9,026 nt of DNA. It comes from an uncultured Eubacterium sp. GTDB taxonomy: Bacteria > Bacillota_A > Clostridia > Lachnospirales > Lachnospiraceae. Below, in pieces: positions 1 through 6,518 of the stretch (positions are counted from its first letter, which is position 1; each line of letters starts with the position of its first letter). Both the position numbers and the translations under genes were made by a program. The stretch lies in the NCBI GenBank assembly GCA_947653505.1, contig CANTHI010000118.1, forward strand, positions 1-9,026, read 5' to 3'. The notes under the pieces are model-generated. The model had not been told where the DNA came from and did not search any database. It was given only the letters and a program-made list of their open reading frames with translations.

Positions 1-22
1 ATAAAGACACCTTTAAAAATAC

Positions 23-31
23 AAGGAGAGG
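23..31 (+). promoter_or_regulatory. Ribosome binding site of the flagellin-like gene, without a start codon after it
   Basis: AAGGAGAGG is a strong Shine-Dalgarno sequence. Translation should begin about 5-9 bases later, near positions 34-40, and flagellin-type homology does begin there in frame 1. The codons at that place are GTA GTA TTT AAT, with no ATG, GTG or TTG. The site therefore supports a gene start close to position 37 even though no standard initiation codon is visible. Confidence 0.6.
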
Positions 32-36
32 TAGTA

Positions 37-807
37 TTTAATACAGGAAGCAGCGTATCATCCTATTCCATCTATGGACAGATCGCCAGCGGCAATAAAC
101 TGCCGTCAGCGGCAAATGATGCGGCGGAACTGACCATTGCTGAAAAACAGGATACCCAGGTCAGAGGTTATGATGTAGGCACCAATAACATGCAGTCTGG
201 TAAAGATGTGCTGAACATTACAGACGCAGCCTTAGGCGGTGTGACGGATTATCTGCAGCGTATGCGCGAATTAGCACTTCAGGCATCAAACACAGCGACC
301 ATGACAGACTCTGACCGCCAGAATATTCAGGCTGAAGTCGACCAGCTCAAACAGGGAATCCAGGATATCGCTTCGCAGACCCAGTATAACACCTTAAATC
401 TTTTGGACGGCAGCTTAGGAAAAGGCCTTCAGATAGCAACCGATTCCAATGGCAACTCAGTTACCATCAACAACTCTGTCAACTCCACACTGGATGCACT
501 CGGCATTGCAGATTTTGATGTAACAAAAGACTTTGATCTGGGCAAAATTGATGATGCACTGAGCCTGGTAAACAGCCAGCGCAGCCAGAGCGGCGCACAG
601 TCAAACAGACTGGATCACGGCATCAATTATAACTCCTACGCTTCCTATAACACACTTGCTGCAAGAAGCCGGCTGACAGACACCGATTATCCAAAGGCTA
701 TCACCGAATTGAAAAAACAGCAGACTCTGCAGACCTATGCTTTTATGATGCAAAAAAAGAAAATGGAAGCAGAAGCACGCAAAATGCAAAATTTCTGGAT
801 TAACTAA
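37..807 (+). CDS. Short flagellin-like protein, start codon not recognisable
   Basis: This is a flagellin-family protein of about 256 residues, expected to be exported by the flagellar type III system and to polymerise in, or associate with, the filament. The N-terminal D0/D1 helices are clear: a SYSIYGQIASGNKLPSAAND-type segment, then AEKQDTQVRGYDVG, LQRMRELALQASN and QLKQGIQDIASQTQYNTLNLLDG. A very short middle (about nt 415-555) replaces the variable D2/D3 domains. The C-terminal D1/D0 part follows: IDDALSLVNSQRSQSGAQSNRLDH and LAARSRLTDTDYPKAITELKKQQ. The tail, MMQKKKMEAEARKMQNFWIN, is charged and does not resemble the hydrophobic glutamine/leucine-rich end of ordinary flagellins. I recall similar short paralogs in Lachnospiraceae, so it may be a secondary flagellin-like protein and not the main filament subunit. 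The reading frame is open to the window edge, but the ribosome site at 23-31 and the homology place the start near 37. The first in-frame ATG (190) would delete about 50 conserved residues. It is either a start-codon mutant, a non-standard start, or a sequence error. Confidence 0.85.
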   Translation, partial: FNTGSSVSSYSIYGQIASGNKLPSAANDAAELTIAEKQDTQVRGYDVGTNNMQSGKDVLNITDAALGGVTDYLQRMRELALQASNTATMTDSDRQNIQAEVDQLKQGIQDIASQTQYNTLNLLDGSLGKGLQIATDSNGNSVTINNSVNSTLDALGIADFDVTKDFDLGKIDDALSLVNSQRSQSGAQSNRLDHGINYNSYASYNTLAARSRLTDTDYPKAITELKKQQTLQTYAFMMQKKKMEAEARKMQNFWIN

Positions 808-814
808 GCATTAC

Positions 815-860
815 AAAACCGCATGAGCAAAATGATATGTATTCAGCCTGCCCATGCGGT
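815..860 (-). terminator. Convergent hairpin terminator between the flagellin-like gene and licD
   Basis: Twelve-base arms at 818-829 and 849-860 pair over an 8-bp perfect outer stem (ACCGCATG/CATGCGGT) plus GCA/TGC. The single odd position is a G-U pair in minus-strand RNA but an A-C mismatch in plus-strand RNA. On the minus strand the hairpin is followed by TTTT, so it best terminates the licD transcript, whose stop codon lies 17 bases away. On the plus strand the trailing T-run is poor, so it would be a weaker terminator for the flagellin-like gene. Confidence 0.7.
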
Positions 861-877
861 ATGCTTTATCTAAACTG

Positions 878-1846
878 TCACAAAAATCCCATAAATCTAA
901 AATACTCTTCCTGCCGTTTATAAAAAGGATAATCATGCGCAGACTCTTCACGGACTGCCTGGATATAGTTTTTCCCAAACCGGCTCTCCAGCACCGCCGT
1001 ATAAACGACCGGAGCCTGTATCTGCGTTACCTCAAAAGGAAGAGATACCGTTGCCTCATACCATTTTTTCTCCCGATGTCTCGGATATTCCATAAATGCA
1101 AGTCCCGGATAATAATCCAGCAGATCAGCATCCTCATTCCTGCACGACATGGCAATACGGTCAGCTGCCCTGCACAAAGCATTCCGTACAGGGATATCCG
1201 GTTCGATATGTACGTCTTCACCCCAAAAGCCACGCAAATGCTCCTGAAACTGCTCCACACCATTGTGAAACTCTGCATACGTTTCCCTGCTTACTGGCAG
1301 GCCCTTACTTTCCTTGTCCTCTATCCCGACACATTTTCGCACCAGATTGTATACAAACGTATATAATAACTGCTGCTGCTTTCCCATTACATCATCTCTG
1401 GGCAGATAATCCAAAGGAAAAATGTCCACACTTACAATAAACGGACAGCCATAAAAATCTTTTAACCGCTCCTCATTCCATTCCAGCTTCCCGGCATAAT
1501 TATTGTTCGTAACTACCGCATGAAAATTATAAAACGTATCGGAATGATAAATACTTAACAGCTGATAAGGTTTTGGCAGTTCCCCGGAAAGCTCCATAAA
1601 CTTCATAAAATCCGCCCGCGGCATCGCAATATCTATGTCATCATCCCAGGGAATAAATCCACCATGCCTGACGGCACCCAGCAATGTCCCAAAATCCGCA
1701 TAATACGTCAGCCCATTCTGCCTAAAAAACTCTGCCAGCGCATCCAGTACTTTCAGCTCCGCAGCCCACGTACATTTCATCATCCCCGGAACGTAAAACC
1801 CATCCCGCACTTCATCCTGAAAATAATCCTTCGAGAATAAAAGCAT
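878..1846 (-). CDS. LicD-family phosphotransferase
   Basis: This 322-residue cytoplasmic protein belongs to the LicD family, whose founding members transfer phosphocholine from CDP-choline to lipopolysaccharide or teichoic acid sugars. The nucleotidyltransferase-fold signature is intact: YADFGTLLGAVRHGGFIPWDDDIDI at about residues 49-73, with the acidic triad D68-D70 followed by D72. DIFPLDYLP (141-149) and KKWYEATVSLPFE (260-272) are the usual later motifs, and the HDYPFYKRQEEYF end (304-316) matches clostridial members. There is no signal peptide or membrane segment. The start is set by GGAGGAG at 1850-1856. It lies 18 bases downstream of the CDP-glycerol transferase-like gene and is probably cotranscribed with it, so both may attach phosphodiester-linked groups to one surface glycan. 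The donor (CDP-choline, CDP-glycerol or another CDP-alditol) cannot be told from sequence. I give no gene symbol because the substrate is unknown. Confidence 0.92.
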   Translation of the reverse strand: MLLFSKDYFQDEVRDGFYVPGMMKCTWAAELKVLDALAEFFRQNGLTYYADFGTLLGAVRHGGFIPWDDDIDIAMPRADFMKFMELSGELPKPYQLLSIYHSDTFYNFHAVVTNNNYAGKLEWNEERLKDFYGCPFIVSVDIFPLDYLPRDDVMGKQQQLLYTFVYNLVRKCVGIEDKESKGLPVSRETYAEFHNGVEQFQEHLRGFWGEDVHIEPDIPVRNALCRAADRIAMSCRNEDADLLDYYPGLAFMEYPRHREKKWYEATVSLPFEVTQIQAPVVYTAVLESRFGKNYIQAVREESAHDYPFYKRQEEYFRFMGFL

Positions 1847-1864
1847 ATACTCCTCCCTGCCTGT

Positions 1865-3217
1865 TTAACATAGATCAATATCCTGTATCATCACAGGTAA
1901 CCCTGCCTGCCTGCACATCTGAACCATACGGCATGAATCACCATAGTAAGCGTCTGCAACAGCTACCAGCTGATCCAGATCAGCTGTTTCATCAAAAATC
2001 CCCCATCCCTGTGCCTGATACTGCTCCACAAGAGCACAATAAGCCTGTGCCAGCTCATTGCCTGCCACCGCCGATATTTCCGCGCTCATCACTGCATCCG
2101 GCCTCCAGAGAACTGTCACCGCATCCTTATTTTCATAAAAAATATCCAGTACTGTTTCTATCTTCTGAATGACTTTTTCCTTATACTGCAGCAGCAGGCT
2201 CAGACTTGTCCCATATAAAACCACCTTTTTCCTGCTGCCATCCGGCTGGCAGATCAGCCCGCGCCATTCATCCGGAATCATTTTTTCCTTCTCATGATAA
2301 TTTGTCCGGCACCTTTCCTGATCATAAAGCGGAGAACCGGATCCCAGGATCTTTTGTTCCCATTTTTCCCTCGTATCCCCGCCTTCTGCTTCTGTCAGCA
2401 TACGAATATAAAGCTGCCGCATCTGCTCAGACTGCACAATAACCTGATCCGCATGCATAACACCAGGTATCGTCACAAAATGCTTCGCAGTCTGTATCCC
2501 CCGCTCATCCCCCTCCGCAATCTCCTCAACAATAAACCACGGAATATAGACCAGTTTATTTGTAAACCGCTTCAGATGGTCCGAATAAAAAAAAGGATCC
2601 ACACTAAACGTATAATTGCATGCGTCATACGCATTCTGCATAAAAATAATATCCGGCCGGCGCTTCTCAAAATCATATTGCTGATAAAAAGTAACCTTTA
2701 CATCCGACGGAAAATCATGCGTCTCATCATACATCTTTCCAAATGTTCCATCCGGGTATTTTTCATAATAAGGAACCGGAACCACATACACATCACAATC
2801 CGGATCCTGTCTGAACGCATGCCAGACACTCTCCAGCGCCCCCCAGTAATCCGCGCGGAAGGGCAGAAACACCACTTCCATCGGAATATCCAGCTCCCGT
2901 TCTGCGCAGTTCAAAAAAGCATCCAGCTGTACCCGCAGACTGTCACATATCTCCGCTTTCATACTTCCTTTCTGCTCCAGCGCTTCATGAATCTGATAGA
3001 TGCATTCACAATAATCTTCCAGACAGCCGACTGCAGCCGTACCCTCTCCCACACGTCCTTCAATCATATTGCCCAGCAAAATGGCATGATCCTGACATTT
3101 CTGAAAAAGTTCCGGAACTCTCTCATATGTTTCTGCATTTATTTGCACTTGTATCTCTTTGTGAAGACTGTCAAGAACTTTTATATATTCCTTAACCGAT
3201 GCGTTTTTCATTTTCAT
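1865..3217 (-). CDS. CDP-glycerol glycerophosphotransferase-like protein
   Basis: This 450-residue protein resembles the TagB/TagF-type GT-B enzymes that move glycerol-phosphate (or a related alditol-phosphate) from a CDP donor to a wall polymer or glycan. Residues 1-110 are mostly helical. The first Rossmann half covers about 113-265: MEVVFLPFRADYWGALESVW, DCDVYVVPVPYYEKYPDG, then YDFEKRRPDIIFMQNAYD and KLVYIPWFIVEE. The second half includes KKVVLYGTSLS (330-340), VLWRPDA (369-375, where TagF has a WRPHP motif) and DAYYGDSCRMVQMCRQAGLPVMIQ (422-445), the usual place for the donor-binding loop. The WRPHP-type histidine is replaced here, so catalytic details may differ from TagF. It has no transmembrane segment. 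Start choice: AGGGA lies 8 bases before ATG 3217; a second ATG follows two codons later. It is the first gene of a two-gene unit with licD and has its own promoter. Confidence 0.85.
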   Translation of the reverse strand: MKMKNASVKEYIKVLDSLHKEIQVQINAETYERVPELFQKCQDHAILLGNMIEGRVGEGTAAVGCLEDYCECIYQIHEALEQKGSMKAEICDSLRVQLDAFLNCAERELDIPMEVVFLPFRADYWGALESVWHAFRQDPDCDVYVVPVPYYEKYPDGTFGKMYDETHDFPSDVKVTFYQQYDFEKRRPDIIFMQNAYDACNYTFSVDPFFYSDHLKRFTNKLVYIPWFIVEEIAEGDERGIQTAKHFVTIPGVMHADQVIVQSEQMRQLYIRMLTEAEGGDTREKWEQKILGSGSPLYDQERCRTNYHEKEKMIPDEWRGLICQPDGSRKKVVLYGTSLSLLLQYKEKVIQKIETVLDIFYENKDAVTVLWRPDAVMSAEISAVAGNELAQAYCALVEQYQAQGWGIFDETADLDQLVAVADAYYGDSCRMVQMCRQAGLPVMIQDIDLC

Positions 3218-3254
3218 ACCCGCTTTCCCTGATCATAGACTGACTGATAAAAAA

Positions 3255-3283
3255 AGTATATATGATGTGGGGCATAATTTCAA
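3255..3283 (-). promoter_or_regulatory. Sigma-A-like promoter for the CDP-glycerol transferase-licD unit
   Basis: On the minus strand TTGAAA (3278-3283) is followed by exactly 17 bases and TATACT (3255-3260). Transcription would start near 3248, giving a leader of about 30 bases before ATG 3217. The -35 box overlaps the TGA stop codon (3280-3282) of the upstream AAA-ATPase-like gene, so the two-gene unit can be expressed independently of it. This is sequence match only. Confidence 0.65.
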
Positions 3284-5004
3284 TCATTTGATCGGAATTT
3301 CCATTCGCTTTCCATTCTTCCGCCATCAACCAATACCTCTTTCCCTCTGAATGCAAACCCATACATCCGAATCCTGTCTCCTGGAACTCCCCGGGCTTCC
3401 AAAGCAGTGCTATACTTCTTCCTGACAATCTGACTGAGCGCCGCATCCACCGTATCTTCCAATGATTTTTCACTATCGTCCTGCACTTTAAATTCCAAAA
3501 TTATCCCATCATCTAATTCCAGATCTTTTGGTTCCATCATGACATCATATCTTCCTTCCCCACTTTCACGATTGGAAGTAATATTGTATATTTCCCTTAG
3601 ATCCGCAATCAGCCCTAACACAAACCCATGATAGAAATTCTCAGGCTGTCTGAATTTTGAAGGACGCAATCCCGTATCAAAGCTGCTAAATGTTTCCCTC
3701 GTAATCAGATTCAGATATTCATTCATATATTTTTTATTATCTGATAGCAATGCATCCGTAAATTTATTATATTTCAGTTCTTTATAATTAAACCATCCTT
3801 TTACAATCTCATCAAACGCAAAGCGTGCCTCCAGATTCGTCAGTGAAAATGTATATTCATCCACACCTCTTCTGTTTTTTTCTATTTTATTTATTTTCAG
3901 ATACCCACTGGCTAAAAACAGACTCCAGATGGCATCCACATCATAATCCAGCTGCTCATATATCATCTCTTCATCAATGACCGCCTGAAACGTCTTTCCA
4001 TTCAGCAAGTCTTCCAGTATCATTTTCACATCGGTACCATTTTCACGGATTAATTTTTCTTCCAGACTGTTTGAACTCGTATGCGCCCAATACGCCGCGA
4101 CTTTCCTTTCATCAAGGAAATTAATAACCGACCACGGATTGTAAATATGATCGCATCTGCCAAACTGAAATCCATCATACCATTTTTTGACATCTTTTTT
4201 TCTACTCTGAAGCCCATATTCTTCCAAAGCACAAAAAACCTCTTCCTCAGTAAATCCAAAAGCTGTGGCATATTTGTCTGATGTCACCGTTATTACTTTT
4301 AAATTATTCAAATCAGAAAAAACAGACTCCTTACTCACACGTGTAATTCCAGTCATAACTGCCCGTTCCATATATGGATTTGTCTTAAAAGTGGACTGAA
4401 ACAGACTTCTGGTAAATGAAACCATTTCCTTCCAGTATCCGGCCAGATATGCCTCCTGCATAGGCGTATCATATTCATCCAGCAAAATAATTACATTCTT
4501 TCCGTAATATCTGGATAAATATTCAGCCAGCCTTTTCAATGATACCGAAGCTACCGCATCACTCATTGTATCACATATACGCCTGAAATAATCCTTTTCC
4601 TGCAGCGCGAGCAGATCACCATCCAGCAAAAACTGATTCTGCATATACACTCTCACAATTTCCTGACAGATATTCTCTCTTGCTGTTTCAAAACAGCTGC
4701 TTTTAATCCCGGCAAAGCTCAGATTAATCACAGGATAAGTGCCCTGCAGTTTTCGAAGCTTCTCATCTTTCCAGACCCGGAATCTGCAAAACAGCTCCTT
4801 CCTGTCTGAATAATTGACGGAAAAAAACTGTTCTAGCATACTCATCGTAAGCGTTTTTCCAAACCGCCTTGGACGCGTAATCAGCGTTACCTTATCCCCA
4901 TTTTCCCACCATTCTTTCAGGAAACCTGTTTTATCCACGTAGAAATAATCATTTTCTACAATTTCATTAAATTTGTCCACACCAATCGCAACTTTTCTTG
5001 CCAT
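3280..5004 (-). CDS. AAA-ATPase-like protein with C-terminal PD-(D/E)XK nuclease-like domain
   Basis: This is a 574-residue member of the AAA-ATPase_like (PF09820) plus PDDEXK_9 (PF08011, formerly DUF1703) family, which is abundant and multicopy in gut Clostridia and Bacteroidetes and has no settled function. Visible features, numbered from the chosen start: the YFYVDKTGFLKEWW opening (20-33); a degenerate Walker A, RPRRFGKT (44-51); Walker B VIILLDEYD (171-179); MTGITRVS (217-224), probably a sensor segment; and WYDGF (275-279). In the nuclease-like domain the acidic residue of GRYD is at 487, EFK is at 504-506, and QI-x2-KKY is at 525-531, so the active-site pattern is complete. No membrane segment is seen. 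Start choice: AGGAG at 5014-5018 directly abuts the ATG at 5011-5013, which is too close; the ATG at 5002-5004 has a 9-base spacer and is preferred. The gene appears full length and is a separate unit between two glycan units, which suggests cargo-like insertion. A defence or selfish role would be speculation. Confidence 0.9.
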   Translation of the reverse strand: MARKVAIGVDKFNEIVENDYFYVDKTGFLKEWWENGDKVTLITRPRRFGKTLTMSMLEQFFSVNYSDRKELFCRFRVWKDEKLRKLQGTYPVINLSFAGIKSSCFETARENICQEIVRVYMQNQFLLDGDLLALQEKDYFRRICDTMSDAVASVSLKRLAEYLSRYYGKNVIILLDEYDTPMQEAYLAGYWKEMVSFTRSLFQSTFKTNPYMERAVMTGITRVSKESVFSDLNNLKVITVTSDKYATAFGFTEEEVFCALEEYGLQSRKKDVKKWYDGFQFGRCDHIYNPWSVINFLDERKVAAYWAHTSSNSLEEKLIRENGTDVKMILEDLLNGKTFQAVIDEEMIYEQLDYDVDAIWSLFLASGYLKINKIEKNRRGVDEYTFSLTNLEARFAFDEIVKGWFNYKELKYNKFTDALLSDNKKYMNEYLNLITRETFSSFDTGLRPSKFRQPENFYHGFVLGLIADLREIYNITSNRESGEGRYDVMMEPKDLELDDGIILEFKVQDDSEKSLEDTVDAALSQIVRKKYSTALEARGVPGDRIRMYGFAFRGKEVLVDGGRMESEWKFRSND

Positions 5005-5096
5005 TGTTATCATCTCCTCTGCATACAGGCAGATTCTTCTTATTTTACTTTTTTATTTTGCTTTCTCCATGCTCTTTCATTATTGTATCTGTTCAC

Positions 5097-5126
5097 AGTG
5101 TAGCATATTTCAGGGAAAAAACTCAA
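5097..5126 (-). promoter_or_regulatory. Candidate promoter of the AAA-ATPase-like gene
   Basis: On the minus strand TTGAGT (5121-5126), an 18-base spacer and TACACT (5097-5102) form a sigma-A-like promoter, strengthened by a TGC immediately before the -10 box (extended -10). Transcription would start near 5090, leaving a leader of about 85 bases. An alternative -10, TACAAT, lies slightly downstream but lacks a good -35. Confidence 0.5.
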
Positions 5127-5162
5127 TAAATTTTGTAACCATTCAGATCATAAATTACCCGT

Positions 5163-5214
5163 ATGCCGTCTAAAGAATTGTTTGCATTATCCAGGCCGGC
5201 ATCAATTTTTTTTT
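5163..5214 (+). terminator. Possible rho-independent terminator with no visible gene upstream
   Basis: ATGCCG (5163-5168) can pair with CGGCAT (5197-5202), and nine T residues follow at 5206-5214. The stem is only 6 bp with a 28-base loop, and no + strand gene precedes it. It could be a relic, a stop for antisense transcription, or chance. Confidence 0.25.
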
Positions 5215-5223
5215 ATTTAAGAC

Positions 5224-5252
5224 TTGTTTTTCCTCCGCTATTAGTATATAAT
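5224..5252 (+). promoter_or_regulatory. Sigma-A-like promoter facing the 19-bp hairpin
   Basis: TTGTTT (5224-5229), exactly 17 bases, then TATAAT (5247-5252), a consensus -10. The predicted start is near 5259. No + strand coding region follows; transcription runs into the inverted repeat at 5349-5392. This supports a short non-coding transcript instead of an mRNA. Confidence 0.55.
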
Positions 5253-5258
5253 ACTTAT

Positions 5259-5396
5259 GAGAAGTTAACTAAAAAATAAGGGAACAGATTTAAGTACCCG
5301 CAAAATTCTTTTACTTCTCTACAAAATACTCTCACCTATGTTCTCATAAAAATCACTCATTTTATAGATTTTTCTATAAAATGAGTGATTTTAAAA
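5259..5396 (+). ncRNA. Candidate small RNA of about 135 nt, family not recognised
   Basis: The predicted transcript begins just after the promoter at 5224-5252 and ends at the perfect hairpin at 5349-5392. Its 5' end GAGAAGT (5259-5265) is complementary to ACTTCTC (5313-5319), forming an outer stem. Inside it GGG (5280-5282) pairs with CCC (5297-5299) and AC (5284-5285) with GT (5294-5295), giving an inner hairpin. The 5' GAGAA could alternatively pair with TTCTC at 5341-5345, so two exclusive folds are possible. No open reading frame with a ribosome site is seen inside it. I do not recognise a known RNA family. The case rests on promoter, pairing and terminator being in the right order. Confidence 0.4.
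5349..5392. terminator. Perfect 19-bp hairpin, terminator of fcl and probably bidirectional
   Basis: Arms at 5349-5367 and 5374-5392 are perfectly complementary across 19 bp with a 6-base loop. On the minus strand the hairpin comes 67 bases after the fcl stop and is followed by a run of five T residues including the arm end, fitting a terminator for the fcl transcript. On the plus strand TTTTAAAATTTT follows, which could also stop a transcript from the promoter at 5224-5252. Confidence 0.7.
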
Positions 5397-5459
5397 TTTT
5401 CTGTATCTCTATATTCCTATTACAAAACGACCCATCAACTATATAATCACTTTTATTTT

Positions 5460-6401
5460 CTACCTTTCCGTTCTAATCGGATGACTCAGAAAATCTTCAT
5501 ACGCAAGCCGAATCCCATCTTCCAGTTCTGTCTTATATTTCCATCCAAGTGCTGTGGCTTTACTCACATCCAGCAGTTTTCGCGGTGTACCATTTGGCTT
5601 GCTTGTATCCCACAAAATCTGCCCCTCATAGCCTATTACCCGTGCAATCGTTTCCGCCAGTTCCCGGATTGAAAGTTCTTTCCCCGTACCAGCGTTCACA
5701 GTTTCATCTCCACTGTAATGATTCATCAGAAATACGCAAAAATCAGCCAGATCATCCACATACAAAAACTCCCGTAACGCACTGCCGTCTCCCCAGCATG
5801 TAACAGAAGGCGCTCCTGCTTCTTTTGCCTCGTGAAACCTCCGGATCATCGCAGGGAGTACATGACTATGCGTCGGATGATAATTATCATTCGGGCCATA
5901 CAGATTTGTAGGCATCACAGATATATAGTCTGTCCCATACTGCCGGTTCAGGTATTCACAATACTTTAAACCACTGATTTTCGCCAGCGCATATCCTTCA
6001 TTTGTTTCCTCCAGCGCGCTGGTCAGAAGGCAGCTTTCAGGCATCGGCTGTGGCGCCATCCTTGGATAAATACAGGAGGAGCCTAAAAATTCCAATTTCC
6101 TGCATCCATTTTTCCAGGCTGCATGAATGACATTCATTTCCAGCACCATATTTTCATACATAAAATCAGCCAGCGCCCCGGCATTTGCCGCAATTCCACC
6201 TACTTTTCCTGCAGCGAGAAATACATAATCTGGCTTTTCTGATGCAAAAAAATCTTCTACTTCTTTTTGCCGCGTTAAATCAAGCTCTTTATGCGTCCGC
6301 AATATGATATTGGTGTATCCCTGCCGGAGCAGCTCTCTTACTATAGCAGAACCTACCATCCCTTTATGACCTGCTACAAAAATCTTACCATTTTTGTCCA
6401 T
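5460..6401 (-). CDS. fcl: GDP-L-fucose synthase
   Basis: This 313-residue cytoplasmic SDR-family enzyme is the NADPH-dependent 3,5-epimerase/4-reductase that turns GDP-4-keto-6-deoxy-D-mannose into GDP-L-fucose. Sequence evidence: the Rossmann motif GHKGMVG (11-17); [10 protein letters not shown] (61-70); FLGSSCIYP (105-113), with S109 and the epimerisation cysteine C110; Y137-x3-K141, the SDR catalytic pair; [12 protein letters not shown] (163-174); the second epimerisation acid H180; and R210 in the [14 protein letters not shown] segment. All catalytic positions are present, and the length equals the family norm (about 310-320). The start is set by AGGGAG at 6411-6416 with a 9-base spacer. 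It is the last gene before the hairpin at 5349-5392 and lies 117 bases after the 831-residue gene; I see no terminator or convincing promoter between them. The preceding pathway enzyme, GDP-mannose 4,6-dehydratase, is not in the window. Confidence 0.97.
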   Translation of the reverse strand: MDKNGKIFVAGHKGMVGSAIVRELLRQGYTNIILRTHKELDLTRQKEVEDFFASEKPDYVFLAAGKVGGIAANAGALADFMYENMVLEMNVIHAAWKNGCRKLEFLGSSCIYPRMAPQPMPESCLLTSALEETNEGYALAKISGLKYCEYLNRQYGTDYISVMPTNLYGPNDNYHPTHSHVLPAMIRRFHEAKEAGAPSVTCWGDGSALREFLYVDDLADFCVFLMNHYSGDETVNAGTGKELSIRELAETIARVIGYEGQILWDTSKPNGTPRKLLDVSKATALGWKYKTELEDGIRLAYEDFLSHPIRTER

Positions 6402-6518
6402 ACTCTGTATCTCCCTGCATACTTTCGCCTTTTTCTAAATACTTCTCCAGATTAGAAAAAATTTATTTTTCCGATGATTCAGCATAATTCCTGCCAATAA
6501 TTACGATCACAAAATATT

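Larger units (their letters stand above)
5014..5459. other. 446-bp gene-free spacer with several transcription signals
   Basis: No convincing coding region is present on either strand between the AAA-ATPase-like gene and fcl. The stretch is AT-rich and contains, from left to right: the ribosome site and candidate promoter of the AAA-ATPase-like gene, a hairpin followed by nine T residues (5163-5214), a + strand promoter (5224-5252), a region able to fold as nested stems (5259-5319), and a perfect 19-bp inverted repeat (5349-5392). These are listed separately. Small open frames that cross into it are shadows of the flanking genes. Confidence 0.75.

Noticed and set aside
854..1440. Long open frames on the + strand opposite licD
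   Set aside because: They are antisense shadows: no ribosome site, no recognisable domain, and the minus-strand frame carries full LicD motifs.
2294..3232. 312-codon open frame on the + strand opposite the CDP-glycerol transferase-like gene
   Set aside because: Its basic, isoleucine/arginine-rich translation is typical of an antisense frame; the minus-strand protein has coherent family motifs over the same region.
3192..3473. 93-codon minus-strand frame overlapping the 3' end of the AAA-ATPase-like gene
   Set aside because: It is an alternate frame of the nuclease-domain coding sequence with no family resemblance, and it overlaps both the start of the next gene and its promoter.
5011..5013. 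ATG at 5011-5013 as start of the AAA-ATPase-like gene
   Set aside because: The ribosome site AGGAG directly abuts it with no spacer; the in-frame ATG at 5002-5004 has a normal 9-base spacer.
5349..5392. Insertion-sequence end or CRISPR-like repeat
   Set aside because: The inverted repeat has a 6-base loop and a T-run, is present once, and follows fcl; a terminator explains it better.
6402..6518. Possible promoter or terminator between the 831-residue gene and fcl
   Set aside because: TTGGCA on the minus strand has no -10 at a suitable distance, and the AAAAAT-TT-ATTTTT hairpin is too weak; a CCGATGAT resembling a flagellar sigma -10 on the + strand has no matching -35.
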